Positions 17,868 through 28,823 of a stretch of 64,000 nt of DNA are shown piece by piece (positions within the stretch are counted from its first letter, which is position 1; each line of letters begins with the position of its first letter). A program made the position numbers and the translations under genes. Origin of the DNA: Mesonia maritima (GTDB taxonomy: Bacteria; Bacteroidota; Bacteroidia; Flavobacteriales; Flavobacteriaceae). The notes under the pieces are model-generated. The model was not told where the DNA came from, made no database searches, and saw only the letters and a program-made list of their open reading frames with translations. The stretch covers positions 1 to 64,000 of the forward strand of contig NZ_JBHLUA010000002.1 of the NCBI RefSeq assembly GCF_042433895.1, written 5' to 3'.

Positions 17868-19470
17868 ACAGGAAAAAAACTTAGTTGAATTAATTGAAAC
17901 CATTAAAGAACGAAATGGAAAACCAGTAAATGTTCAAGTGGTAATGGCTACAATAGAATCGTTAGGAATACGCGATATCGATATTTCTGAAGATTACGGT
18001 TTTTCTTCAATTGAAACGTTGGCAGAGCATATTTTTTCAACGATAGGAAATTCAGAAATTCCTGAATTAAAAAATAAAAAACAACTTGCTGCAGAACGTA
18101 AAGAATACGCAAAAATAGCTGTAAATGATTATATGGTAGCGCGTAATGTGTTATTTGTAAAAGAATATAGTACAGGAATTTTTCATACAATTCCTGTTTT
18201 TATTCAAATTGCGTGTATTGTTCTTTTCGGTTTCTCATTGTGGACTTTTTCAGATTTTAATGGCTTACAATCTACCGCAGTCGTTTTAGGCGTAATTATT
18301 GGTTTGGTTACAACCGGCGGTTTTGTACAAGTAATGGGGAAACAGGTTTCTTATTATTGGTATAATAAAGATTACCAAATGACCAGAAAATCGGTTATTC
18401 GAATTTTTAAAACCGGGGTTAAAATAATTTTTCTAATATTTTTACTTATTTCAGTAGTAAATTTATTTCTTCACTTATACCCTTTTTTATTTGTCGGTAT
18501 TGTGTTTGTTTACGCACTTCTTATTGGTATTTTATTACTTTCCTTATCTTCTCTTTATACAATAAAACAGCGCTGGGTAATTTCAGCAGTTATATTTATT
18601 GCGACAAGTTCTGCGCTTATAGTTAATTTATTAACTGAAATAAGAGTTTATTTTATTCACTGGGGCGGAATTATTTTCGCAAGCGTTTTAGCCTTAAGTT
18701 ATTTATATTTTTTCTTCAAAAAAACTATTAAAAAAGATAAAGGAAGAAATAATGCAACGCCTAAAATGATGTTGTCTATTTATCGGAATTTCGATTATTT
18801 TTTTTACGGAATCTTAATTTTCCTCTTTGTTTTTACCGATAGAATTTTAGCATGGTCATCGACCTTAGAAAGAAATTTACCTTACATTGTGTACTTCGAA
18901 AAAGATTACGAAATAGGAATGGATTTAGCCATTCTTGTTTTCTTTTTATTAGCCGGCGTTTTAGAGTATAGTATCGCTTCTTTTTGCCGGTATATGGACT
19001 ATTATCAACGAAAGATTGCGTATTATGACTTAGAGGAATTCAATACAAAAATGCTAAAAATGTATTACAAACATTTGCGCCTTTTTGCAGGAAGTGCCAT
19101 TTTAATCGGAATTTTACTTTACGCAGTGATTACAAAACCTTGGGGTTACCAAGCCGGTTTCGATGAATCGCTTTCAGAGTTAAGCATAAAAGTTTGTCTT
19201 ATTGGCGGTTTTGGTTATTTATTCCTCACCTTAGGAATGTTGAATGTTTTATATCTTTATACGTTAAATCAGCATAAAAAATCACTAACAGCAATAATTC
19301 TCGCTTGTTTTGTAAATATAGGTGTTGGTATTCTTTGCAGTAGAATTATTTCTTATGAATACAGCGCGATAGGAATGTTAGTAGGTTCATTATTTTTTAT
19401 GGTATTTACCACACGTTTAACCATTCGTTTTTTTAAACGATTAGACTATTTTTATTATGCAGCTTATTAA
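17860..19470 (+). CDS. pelG: PelG-like polysaccharide export membrane protein
   Basis: An inner-membrane protein of 536 aa: a soluble N-terminal ~100 residues, then about twelve hydrophobic segments. Position directly after PelF (8-bp overlap), the FF-RYMDYYQRKI loop, and the polysaccharide-transporter-like helix pattern match PelG, the Wzx/MOP-like component of the Pel synthase complex. The extra N-terminal soluble segment (ETIKERNGKPVNVQ...) is unusual relative to proteobacterial PelG and might contact PelF; this is inference. Overlaps the next gene by 14 bp. Confidence 0.82.
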   Translation: MNKQEKNLVELIETIKERNGKPVNVQVVMATIESLGIRDIDISEDYGFSSIETLAEHIFSTIGNSEIPELKNKKQLAAERKEYAKIAVNDYMVARNVLFVKEYSTGIFHTIPVFIQIACIVLFGFSLWTFSDFNGLQSTAVVLGVIIGLVTTGGFVQVMGKQVSYYWYNKDYQMTRKSVIRIFKTGVKIIFLIFLLISVVNLFLHLYPFLFVGIVFVYALLIGILLLSLSSLYTIKQRWVISAVIFIATSSALIVNLLTEIRVYFIHWGGIIFASVLALSYLYFFFKKTIKKDKGRNNATPKMMLSIYRNFDYFFYGILIFLFVFTDRILAWSSTLERNLPYIVYFEKDYEIGMDLAILVFFLLAGVLEYSIASFCRYMDYYQRKIAYYDLEEFNTKMLKMYYKHLRLFAGSAILIGILLYAVITKPWGYQAGFDESLSELSIKVCLIGGFGYLFLTLGMLNVLYLYTLNQHKKSLTAIILACFVNIGVGILCSRIISYEYSAIGMLVGSLFFMVFTTRLTIRFFKRLDYFYYAAY

Positions 19471-20260
19471 ATTTTCAGTTTTCTGTATGTGTTTTTTTAG
19501 TTTGAATCTATTCAGTCAATCTACTAAACAAGATGTCCTTTTTTGTTATGGAGATTTTTATCCGGAATCGGTAAAAGGTTATGAATACGTAATTTTAGAA
19601 AGCGTACATTTTTCTGAAAGTGATATTGAAACCTTAAAAAATAATAATAAATACGTTTTGGGTTACATTAGTTTAGGTGAAGTAAACGAAGCTGCAAATC
19701 ATTATGAAAAGCTTAAAGATAAAACCTTAGGCGAAAATAAATTATGGAATAGTCATATTTTAAATATGAGAGATGAAACTACACAAGAAGCCTTATTAGA
19801 TATTTTTCAGACGAATATAGCGCATAAAGGTCTCGACGGAATGTTTCTCGATAACATTGATAATTATACAAAATACGGTCCTACGCCTGAAAATAAAATT
19901 TATTTAATCAATTTTTTAGAAAAGGTAAAAGAAAAATTTCCAAATATCTTTCTTATGCAAAATGCAGGATTATTAATCGCAAAAGATACGCGTTCTTGCA
20001 TCGATGCAATTGCTATAGAATCTGTAGCTACCAATTATGATTTCGAAAAAAAAGCGTATAAACTTCGGAATAAAAATGAATTTAAAGAGCAATTAAATCA
20101 GCTGGAAAAAATTCATGCAAATTACCATATTCCAATAATATTTGTGGAATACGCCCAAACTAATAAAATGCGAAAAGAGGTTTTAAAACGAATAGAAAAA
20201 ACAAATTGGTCTTATTTTATTGGTCAAATAGATTTACAGAACCTGCCAAGATTTAAGTAA
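19457..20260 (+). CDS. Secreted endo-alpha-1,4-polygalactosaminidase-like hydrolase (PelA hydrolase-like)
   Basis: A 267-aa protein with signal peptide (MQLIKFSVFCMCFFSLNLFSQS). The body has the (beta/alpha)8 pattern of the TM1410/GH114-GH166 superfamily: VLGYISLGEVN, GLDGMFLDNIDNY and IFLMQNAG are strand-end acidic motifs at positions where these enzymes have catalytic residues. In Pseudomonas PelA the hydrolase and deacetylase are domains of one protein; here the hydrolase is a separate gene and the deacetylase is in the fifth gene. It overlaps the pelG-like gene by 14 bp. Confidence 0.8.
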   Translation: MQLIKFSVFCMCFFSLNLFSQSTKQDVLFCYGDFYPESVKGYEYVILESVHFSESDIETLKNNNKYVLGYISLGEVNEAANHYEKLKDKTLGENKLWNSHILNMRDETTQEALLDIFQTNIAHKGLDGMFLDNIDNYTKYGPTPENKIYLINFLEKVKEKFPNIFLMQNAGLLIAKDTRSCIDAIAIESVATNYDFEKKAYKLRNKNEFKEQLNQLEKIHANYHIPIIFVEYAQTNKMRKEVLKRIEKTNWSYFIGQIDLQNLPRFK

Positions 20261-20263
20261 ACT

Positions 20264-22252
20264 ATGCTTTATATTTCTTCCATGTTTATAGGTCCGTTAC
20301 GATTGGTATTTTTCGTACTCTTCATCTATATAATTAAACAGCTAATTTCTTTTAGACGTTCAAATCAACGTGGATTAGATTATTTTATTACTAGAATTGT
20401 AATGTTTCTATCGGTCATTATAATTGTAAGTATGGGACTTACCCAATTTAATGCATTCGATTTATTGGTTTGTTTAAGTATTTTATTTGGGTTTATGATT
20501 TTGGTATTTCTAAACCTAAATTCTAAAATACCGTTACGATTTCAGTTTTTAAAAATGCGAAAACGCTTATTGATTTATACGGTTCGTAATTTTGAAAAAC
20601 ATCAAAAATTAGTACGCCTTCAAAACTTAGAGAAAAAAATAGATATTACAAAAACTAAAGAAGATAGAACCACAGCAATAGATTATATGTGGCAAAATAT
20701 TTTAGCCGTATTTATTGCCTTGCTCACATTTTTCTCCCGTTTTTACTTTTTTAATTTCGATACTTTTACACTTTCAGATCTTTGGTATCAAAAAATTGAA
20801 AATATTACCGATTTAACGCAACAGAATTGGTTTTTTCATGAAGGAACAATGATGGGTGAATATTTAGTCATGAATGTTTACGCCGGTCTAACCGGTATAA
20901 CCAATACCATTGCTTTAAAATCTTTCGGTTTAATAGAATCTTCTTTATTAGCGGTGATTTTATTTTGGTTTACCTATAAATTAACGTCTAAAAAATTAAT
21001 TCCGGCATTGGTAACTTCATTATCCTTTACTTTACTTTATCCGTTATTGCCCTTAAATATTAATTTAATCTCACAACATAAATCTATATTTCTCGCGTTG
21101 GTTTTAGGAATTCCCGCTATAATGTATACCTTAAACCCCACGAGTTTAAGAAAAGACCTAAAAGTTTATATGCGCTGGATGTTTTATTTATTTTCCGCCA
21201 TATTTTTAATCGATCTTTTTGTCGCTATTTTTATCGTTTTTCCCTTTGTACTTATTATTAGTATTTTAAACTTCAGAAGAGATAAAGCATATTTAACTCG
21301 TGCGTTAGGTGCTTATTTTGCAGCACTTTTGGTTGTGTTTTTAATTCATCTGGCAGCAGCTTACGTGTTGAATTACGATTTAATTCAGTTTATTAATTCC
21401 AATTTATATTCTTACACTTCTTATACCTATACGCCACAATTAATTTTACCATGGGAAGAATTGGTAATTTATTACCAAGTGGCAAGTTTAGCGTGTTTAT
21501 TGATTTCTATTTTATTGTATATAAAATCGCCCAATCGTTTTAGCGGTTCACTAGCGTTGGCGGTATTTTTAAATATATTTCTAAATAGTTACCGCATTAA
21601 AGATTTAATAGTTGATATTGATTTATTAAATGAAACTTCAGCAGTTTTTATTCCCTTATTATTTGGGTTAAGCTTGTTTCTGCTATTTAGTGTTTTTGAA
21701 GTTTTTTCATTCTACGTTCGCTGGAATTTTAACCTGAAAGCCATTATCAGTACCATCGTGATTTCAGCATTATTTATAAGTTTTGCGAGAAATACGATCG
21801 ATAAAATCCCGTTTAGAAAAAACCTCACCAAAGAACAAATTATTGAAGCTTATAATGAAATCGATAGTAAACACCTTCCCTATTCTTACGGCGTGGTAAA
21901 TACTCAGAATAATTCAGTAATTAGTGAAGACAGCCATTATTTTATAAGTTATGATTATTTCAATAACAGTTACTTAAAAAAAGATTCTATTTACGCCATT
22001 CATAAAGAGAGTCCCGATTATTTTAAGCAAAATCCAGAATCAGTTTTACCCGCGAGCACCTTTGTTTTTGTATATGATGAAAAATCTAAATTAATTAAAA
22101 ACCAAGCCTTACAAAATCAGGTTAAAAATAATATTGAAAGATTAAAAGCAAAAGGTCGGGAAATTTACGTATTTTATGATGGCAGCTTAGTAAAAGTATA
22201 TGAAATAGTAAATTTGCCTAGGCAAAGTAATATTAAAGAATTACTCTATTAA
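20264..22252 (+). CDS. Large polytopic membrane protein of the Pel-like locus, unknown
   Basis: 662 aa with about a dozen hydrophobic segments: two near the N-terminus, a basic cytosolic segment (about 95-140), then a block of helices to about residue 505, and a C-terminal soluble domain of roughly 150 residues. I do not recognise it as PelD (no GAF/GGDEF-like region) or PelE. The overall plan, many helices plus a terminal soluble domain, resembles GT-C-type membrane enzymes, but no clear acidic loop motif is diagnostic. It is locked into the operon: 3 bp after the hydrolase and sharing TAATG with the following gene. It probably replaces PelD/PelE in the synthase complex (inference). Confidence 0.6.
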   Translation: MLYISSMFIGPLRLVFFVLFIYIIKQLISFRRSNQRGLDYFITRIVMFLSVIIIVSMGLTQFNAFDLLVCLSILFGFMILVFLNLNSKIPLRFQFLKMRKRLLIYTVRNFEKHQKLVRLQNLEKKIDITKTKEDRTTAIDYMWQNILAVFIALLTFFSRFYFFNFDTFTLSDLWYQKIENITDLTQQNWFFHEGTMMGEYLVMNVYAGLTGITNTIALKSFGLIESSLLAVILFWFTYKLTSKKLIPALVTSLSFTLLYPLLPLNINLISQHKSIFLALVLGIPAIMYTLNPTSLRKDLKVYMRWMFYLFSAIFLIDLFVAIFIVFPFVLIISILNFRRDKAYLTRALGAYFAALLVVFLIHLAAAYVLNYDLIQFINSNLYSYTSYTYTPQLILPWEELVIYYQVASLACLLISILLYIKSPNRFSGSLALAVFLNIFLNSYRIKDLIVDIDLLNETSAVFIPLLFGLSLFLLFSVFEVFSFYVRWNFNLKAIISTIVISALFISFARNTIDKIPFRKNLTKEQIIEAYNEIDSKHLPYSYGVVNTQNNSVISEDSHYFISYDYFNNSYLKKDSIYAIHKESPDYFKQNPESVLPASTFVFVYDEKSKLIKNQALQNQVKNNIERLKAKGREIYVFYDGSLVKVYEIVNLPRQSNIKELLY

Positions 22253-25200
22253 TGATAATTTCCCCCAAAAAAATTATTAAGTTATTAGTTTTCAGTTTTT
22301 TATTATGCATTTTATTTTCTTGTCAAGAAGATGAAAATATAAATATTGAAGCTGAAACTATAGACCGAATTGTTTTCGATCCTGAAAGCGAAAAACCGCT
22401 TGTTACGTATTTGGTAAATACAAAAAATGCGCAAAGTGTGACATGTAATAAACAAATTCGTAAAAGTTTAGATTATGCAAAAATTCCTTACGGAAAAATT
22501 ACCTTAGAAGAATTTAATAAAAATGCTCTCATCGCTCCAACTTGTAAAGTTCTAGTTATTTACGATTTAAAACCGCTAAGCGATTGCGCGATGGATAACG
22601 TTGTGAAATTTGTTGCTGCTGGCGGAACCCTATTTTTACCCAATACCACAGAAAATAAGAGATTTGGTTTTTTATGCGGAATAAAACAAACCGCAGAATA
22701 TGATGTTACCGATAAACCACAAGGCTATAGTTTTAAAATTCCCTATTTGCCAAATTTTAAGAATAGATCCTATCAAAACCGAGTTCCTCATTTTGGATTA
22801 GTTCGCGAAAATTTCAACAATAAAATTGAAGTTTGGGCAAATAGTTTTACCGATGAAAATTTCCCGACCATTATCAAAAATTCAATAGGAAAAGGAAAAG
22901 TTATCGCTTTCAACACCACTCAATATGCCGAAAAAGAAGATCGCGGATTATTTTTTTCAGCAATTTTAGCGGGTCTAGAAGGAGTTCCATATCCTGTGGC
23001 TAATGTGAGTACTATTTTTTTAGATGATTTTCCTTCACCGGTTTATGATATTAAAAAGGAAAATATTAAATCTGAAATGGACATTACCCAAAGTGAGTTT
23101 TACCGCGAAGTCTGGTGGCCGGATATGGCAAAACTTGCCGAAGAAGAAAACCTTATTTATTCAGCCTATCTCTGTTTCGATTATAGAAATTTAACCGAAC
23201 CACCATTTTTATTTAAAGAATGGGAAGCTTCCTCCTTTTTAATAGATGGAAAACAACAATCACAACCCGGTTACATTTCAAGGCAAATCAGAAAAAGTAA
23301 ACACGAATTAGCCTTTCACGGTTATAATCACGTTTCTTTAGTGGAAGAAGAATGGCCAAATAAAGATTTTATGGTCGCTTCTTTACATTCGGCTCAAAAA
23401 AAATGGAAAGCCGGCAGATATGGAAAATTACCGGTAACTTATGTGCCACCAAGCAACGTGATCGATAGTTTGGGATTTGCTGCTTTAGAACGCGGAATGC
23501 CAAGTATAAAATACACTTGTAGTATTTATATGGGCGATTTTGAAGATGGCGGATCAAGAGAATTCGATCTGGAACCGTACAATAATAATTTCTTTAATTT
23601 CCCCCGAATTACGAGTGGTTATGTTTTAGATGAAGCTGAAGAATTTAACCAACAATCGCTTTACCTCTATACCGGAATTTGGACGCATTTTGTTCATCCA
23701 GACGATGTTTATCAAGTTGCAGAAGATAAAAATAAAGCCGTTGCCGGGAATTATGAATATAGAAATAAACTCGATTTAGGTTGGCGAATTTCAAAAGATG
23801 GTTCTCCGGGATTATTTCCCAGATTTAAAGAACACATTCAGCAGACAAAAAAAGAGTTTCCGTTAATGAATTTTTATTCGGTTAAAGAAGGTGCAAAACG
23901 TACTGAACAATGGCGAAAAACAAAATACAAACACACTGCTGAAAAAGATTTTTATAAAGTAAGTGCAGAAAAAAAGCTTAAAACTGAAAAACAAACCTGG
24001 TTTACTTATATTTCTTCAAAAAATGAGTCCGAATTCGAAGAATATCTTCAGCAAGAAAAATTGAATTTCTCGAAAATTGAATTTTTAAAAGGATTTTTAT
24101 ACACCATTATAACTGAAGAAGAAGCAGAAATAAAACTTCCAAAATTTTCTTCTGAAAAATCAAGCCCAGAAATTAAAAAAACACTTCAAGCGTATAACAA
24201 TTATTTAAGTGATAGCGTAAGTTTTGACGATAAACGAGAAGAAATTACATATTTCATTGCCGAAGGAAAAGTTAATAAAGCCATTACTATTTTAAAGGAA
24301 AAAATTAAAACTGAAAAAGACTTAAATCCTGAAGAAATTTTTGAACTGAATAAATATTTAGGTTGGGAAGAAAGAACCGATGAAATTTGGCCGATTTTAG
24401 AAAAAAAATACCTGCAAAATCCTTCTAAAAAAATAGTAAAAACCTCAAAAACTATAGCAAAACAAAATGGCTATTCCACAGAAAACCTTCAACAAAAATG
24501 GTTAAAAAGACAACTTGAATTCGACCCTAATAATGTAGCACTAAAGCAAGAATACAATCAACTTTTTGTCGGAAGTAAAGAAACTAAATTAACTACTTCA
24601 GAAAAAATCAGCCTATTTAAAAATTCAGAAGATTCAACTTTAAAAGCGAATTATTTTGCCGATATTTTATATTCAGATAAAGAAAAAGCAATTTAGTTAA
24701 TCAATACAATAGAACCTTGTACAACATTTTTAACTCCAGCTTTACGAACCGATATTGCTTGGCTTTATGCTGAAAAAGAAAATTACAAAAAAGCACTTGC
24801 GTGGACTTCTTGTGAAACTTCGATTTCCCAAGAAACAATCGAAGAATGGCGAATTAAAACCGGAGAATTTCAATTTTTAAAAGAACAGAATTATCCGCGC
24901 TATATTGAATATTTATTAGCCGACAACCCAACTCAAGTTACCGAAGAATTAATTAACGAAAATCCCTGTGAAAACGCTAAACTTCACAATCAAGCCTACG
25001 GAATTGCTTACGCGTATGGCGATAAAGGAAGTTATCGAAAAGCGATCGCTTGGGCAAATTGCGCTAAAAACTTTCCGGTAAAAGATAAAATGTTGTGGTA
25101 TTATGAATTGCAAGATCTTGAAAATGTAGAAAAAGTCTATAATGAAAGTATTACGACCGCTGAAAATCCTGATGAATTAACTGCAACTTTAGCCGAAATT

Positions 25201-26280
25201 TATTTGTATTCTAATAAATTATACAATTCAGCTAAACTTACGGCTTCCCTTCCTTCGGGAAAAGCACAAACTGATTTAAAAGAAAAAATCAACAAAGAAA
25301 TTATATATGCTGAAAGTGATGTACAGCAGAAAATAATAGAAGATTTCCCTGAATTAATAGATGAAGAAATTTCAGAAAAACTTCAGAGAAAATTACGAGT
25401 TGATGAAAATGATTTTATTGAAAGTAACAGCAATATGGTTGCCGATCGTTTAAGAGCAACTTCACTCGGTAATAAAATTGCTTACGGAATTCGAGATAAA
25501 AATTTAAATACACATACCTTCGGTCTTACGCAGTACAAAGCTTTTTCATTACAATTAAATGAAAATTTCCCAGATAATACCGATCAGAATTTATACGGAA
25601 TAGAATATTCTTTTAAACGCAAAGAGCGGAATCAAAAATTAAATTATTCAGCCTCCACAAGAATTGAATTTAATGAAGCTTCAAAAGCATTTTACCACGC
25701 GCAAGCTAATATTTCGTTTGCAAAAGATAGTTTATTTAGTTCTGCGCAACTTTTATTTAGACCCGCAATTACCGGTCCGGCATATAGTTTAGGTATTTAT
25801 CAAACGCAACTCACGATTTATGAAGAATTACAGTTGAATAAGCATTGGCGAGGAATTTTAAGTTTGGAAAGTAATTATTACAGTGATGATGTTTTAGATG
25901 GATTATTGCTTACCAATCTTGGTTATAAAATAAAAATCAGAGAAAAATCGAGTCTACTTCCTTACACAGAAATTTCTGGAATGTTGGGAAATACAAATCG
26001 AGAAAATGGCTATCCGTATTGGACAATTAATGAGCGACTTTACGGTGGTTTAGGAATTGAATATGCCTACATAGACCCAAAATCTGAATTGAAATTTAGC
26101 TTAGGCGCAGCAACATTTTTAGATACGTTTTCCGATAGTTTTCAGCGTTATCAAGGCGAAATAAATTATCCTGTTTTGCCTTATTTCTACCTAACAGGAA
26201 ATGCAGAATTTTATACGTTGAAGAATTTCTATTCAAATAATTTTCAACTTGGTTTACGCTATTATCTAAATTCTAAATAG
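22252..26280 (+). pseudogene. DUF2194 deacetylase + TPR + outer-membrane barrel fusion, interrupted by one in-frame TAG
   Basis: One frame of 1,343 codons runs from the ATG at 22252 to the TAG at 26278, broken only by a TAG at 24694-24696. Part one (814 aa) has a lipobox (LFSC, residue ~24), a glutamine-amidotransferase-like region (about 45-240) and a CE4-like deacetylase with FLDDFP, AFHGYNH and THFVHPDD as probable metal ligands. TPR-like helices begin near residue 700 and continue past the stop (KKALAWTSC, RKAIAWANC are repeated phases). The rest, about 26 kDa, alternates amphipathic strands ending in LGLRYYLNSK, an outer-membrane barrel C-terminus. Together this equals a PelA deacetylase fused to PelB. 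CAG to TAG would explain the break (KAIQLINTI). An ATG at 25090 could start a partial barrel protein. Confidence 0.8.
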
Positions 26281-26367
26281 AATCTTAAACCTTCCCTAAC
26301 AAAGCCCTAATATTCTTGGTAAATTAGAGATTAAATCTTTACTTTAACAAGAAACTAAAAAAACTAT

Positions 26368-26772
26368 ATGAGTACGATAGCAAAAAGTGACCGTCAATTA
26401 ATTGTTTATTACGATTCTAAAAGTGAATTGGGTAAAAAAGTAAGAGCGCATGCAGAATCTTCAGATTTAAAAGTTTTACCGGTAGATTTATTAGAATCTA
26501 ATTTAACAGGAACAGAATGGGCAGAAATTGCTGAAATGTTGGGCGTAACCGTAGATAAGTTAATAGATCAAGATCACCCTATTTTTAAAGAATTATACGG
26601 CGATGATCACGTAGAATTAGATGAAAATGACGCGATGAAAGTTTTAGCGAATAATCCGCAAACCTTAGTTTTTCCAATCGGAGTAAGAGGAAATAAAGCC
26701 GTGCAAGTAAAACAATCTAATGATTTAAAAAAATTATTTGATACGGATACGGGAGAAATTCCGCAACCCTAA
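26368..26772 (+). CDS. ArsC/Spx-like thioredoxin-fold protein lacking cysteine
   Basis: The 134-aa protein follows the ArsC/Spx fold: an N-terminal strand-helix LIVYYDSKSELGKKVRAHAES where ArsC has YHNPxCSKS, and a late NPQTLVFPIGVRGNKAVQ resembling the ArsC N-P-x-L-x-R-P-I region. There is no cysteine anywhere in the protein, so it cannot act as an arsenate reductase by the usual chemistry. A regulatory (Spx-like) or structural role is more likely, but this is inference. It is convergent with aconitase across a bidirectional terminator. Confidence 0.75.
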   Translation: MSTIAKSDRQLIVYYDSKSELGKKVRAHAESSDLKVLPVDLLESNLTGTEWAEIAEMLGVTVDKLIDQDHPIFKELYGDDHVELDENDAMKVLANNPQTLVFPIGVRGNKAVQVKQSNDLKKLFDTDTGEIPQP

Positions 26773-26793
26773 ATTTCATTTAATTATTTTATA

Positions 26794-26826
26794 AAAAAAA
26801 CCTGCTTTAAGAAAGCAGGTTTTTTT
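26794..26826. terminator. Bidirectional terminator between convergent genes
   Basis: AAAAAAACCTGCTTT (26794-26808) pairs perfectly with AAAGCAGGTTTTTTT (26812-26826) over a 3-nt loop, giving U-tracts on both strands. It serves both the ArsC-like gene and aconitase. Confidence 0.92.
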
Positions 26827-26852
26827 GTTTTCAATATTATAGTTGAATTATC

Positions 26853-28823
26853 TTAATCGGTTAATTTTTCTTTGAAATCATTAATAATTCCACCTTTAAG
26901 CAATACTCTAATTTGGCGATCACTCATTGAATGTTTAGTTTTTATAGCAACTTCTTCTCCATTTTTTTTCTTGAAAATTACGGTAATTGGATTACGCTGT
27001 TTAACATCTTCTCGTAAATTTTTAAACTTAACCATATCCGCTTGATCAATTTTTTCGTAATCCTCATTATTTTCAAATTCCAACGGAAGAATTCCAAAAT
27101 TCACCAAATTCTGCCACGCAATTCTCGCATAGCTTTTTGCTAACACTGCAATTTGACCTAAATATTTTGGCGCGATCGCAGCGTGTTCTCTACTCGAACC
27201 TTGTGCGTAATTATCTGCAGCTACTACAATATGTCCGCCATATTGTTGTTTACTTTCCATTGCTCTGTCATAAAAAGTTTCATCTATAACAGTAAACGCA
27301 TATTTACTAATTTCAGGTAAATTACTTCTAAACGGTAAAACTTCAGCACCGGCTTTTAAAATTTCATCGGTTGAAATATTATCGCCCATTTTCAGTAAAA
27401 CAGGAACTTCAGCGGTATCTTTTAATTCTTCAATATGGGGTAACGATTTAATATTTGGTCCTTTTTTCAGTTCTACTTTTGTTCCATCTTCCGGTGGCGC
27501 AAGTAACATATCGGTTTTAATAATATGCATTTCGGGACTTTTATACTTTGGATACTTCATATTCATTTTTTTCTCCAAATCACGCGGATCGGTAATTTCT
27601 CCTGTAATTGCTGAAGCTGCCGCAGTTTCTGGACTACATAAGTGAACTTGATCGTCTTTTGTTCCACTTCTATCAGGGAAATTTCTAGGCATTGTTCGTA
27701 AACTGATTGTTCCACTGGCAGGAGCTTGTCCCATCCCAATACAACCCATACAGCCACTTTGGTGGAAACGGGCACCGGCAGTAATTAAATTTGCAAAGGT
27801 TTTATTTTCAATCATATTTTGAATAATCTGACGAGAAGTCGGATTAATATCTAAACTTACTTCAGGATGAACCGCTTGTCCTTTTAAAATCGCTCCGGCA
27901 ATCCAAAAATCACGTAAGCCTGGGTTTGCTGAAGAACCAATTACACATTGGCTAATTTTTTTACCAGCAACTTCACTTACTGGTACCACATTTCCCGGAC
28001 TTGTTGGCAACGCGATTAACGGCACTAAATCGTCTAAAATTATTTCATCATGTAAATCGTATTCACAACCTTCATCAGCAATCATTTCACGCCAATCTTC
28101 TTCTCGTGTTTGTGATTTTAAAAAGCGTTTGGTTTCTTCATCACTCGGAAAAACAGTTGTTGTCGCTCCCAATTCTGCGCCCATATTTGCAATAACATGA
28201 CGATCCATTGCGCTTAAATGTTTTAGTCCATCGCCATAATATTCAATTATTTTTCCCACTCCTCCTTTCACGTCATGACGGCGTAACATTTCTAAAATAA
28301 TATCTTTTGCACTTACCCAATCTGGTAATTTTCCGGTAAGTTTTACACCCATTACTTTTGGCATTTTTACGTAATAAGGTTGCCCGGCAATTGCAGAAGC
28401 TACATCTAAACCTCCAGTCCCGATGGCCAACATTCCTAAAGATCCGGCAGCACACGAGTGACTATCTGAACCGACTAATGTTTTTCCTGGTTTCCCGAAA
28501 CGTTCCATATGAACGGGATGACTAACCCCATTTCCAGGGCGACTATACCAAAGTCCGAAGCGTTGGGCCGCGGTTTTCAGAAATAAATGATCATCTGCGT
28601 TTTTAAAATCGGTTTGCAATAGGTTATGATCTACATATTGTACCGCAACTTCTGTTTTCGCTTTGTCCAATCCCATCGCTTCCAATTCAAGTTGAACCAA
28701 GGTTCCGGTCGCATCTTGTAAAAGTGCTTGATCTATTTTTAAGCCAATTTCTTTTCCTGGTATAAGTTCACCTTCAATTAAATGTTCATTAATAAGTTTT
28801 TGAGTAACGTTTAGTGCAGCCAT
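26853..28823 (-). CDS. Aconitate hydratase, Aquifex-type
   Basis: Citrate-isocitrate isomerase of the TCA cycle with a [4Fe-4S] cluster. Cluster cysteines are visible in SDSHSCAAGSLG (first) and SGCMGCIGMGQ (second and third). The swivel domain has GDNISTDEILKAG and the substrate-arginine loop YAQGSSREHAA. Length 656 aa fits the shorter putative aconitase family (TIGR01342 type) rather than the ~750-900 aa AcnA/AcnB, so it is not a truncation. Stand-alone gene. Confidence 0.93.
   Translation of the reverse strand: MAALNVTQKLINEHLIEGELIPGKEIGLKIDQALLQDATGTLVQLELEAMGLDKAKTEVAVQYVDHNLLQTDFKNADDHLFLKTAAQRFGLWYSRPGNGVSHPVHMERFGKPGKTLVGSDSHSCAAGSLGMLAIGTGGLDVASAIAGQPYYVKMPKVMGVKLTGKLPDWVSAKDIILEMLRRHDVKGGVGKIIEYYGDGLKHLSAMDRHVIANMGAELGATTTVFPSDEETKRFLKSQTREEDWREMIADEGCEYDLHDEIILDDLVPLIALPTSPGNVVPVSEVAGKKISQCVIGSSANPGLRDFWIAGAILKGQAVHPEVSLDINPTSRQIIQNMIENKTFANLITAGARFHQSGCMGCIGMGQAPASGTISLRTMPRNFPDRSGTKDDQVHLCSPETAAASAITGEITDPRDLEKKMNMKYPKYKSPEMHIIKTDMLLAPPEDGTKVELKKGPNIKSLPHIEELKDTAEVPVLLKMGDNISTDEILKAGAEVLPFRSNLPEISKYAFTVIDETFYDRAMESKQQYGGHIVVAADNYAQGSSREHAAIAPKYLGQIAVLAKSYARIAWQNLVNFGILPLEFENNEDYEKIDQADMVKFKNLREDVKQRNPITVIFKKKNGEEVAIKTKHSMSDRQIRVLLKGGIINDFKEKLTD

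Noticed and set aside
19457..20260. GH114-like hydrolase as a stand-alone cell-wall enzyme
   Set aside because: It overlaps pelG by 14 bp and sits 3 bp before the next gene, so a role in the exopolysaccharide locus is more likely.
26853..28823. Aconitase seems short (656 aa) compared with AcnA or AcnB
   Set aside because: All three cluster cysteines and the swivel domain are present; the length fits the Aquifex-type family, so it is not truncated.
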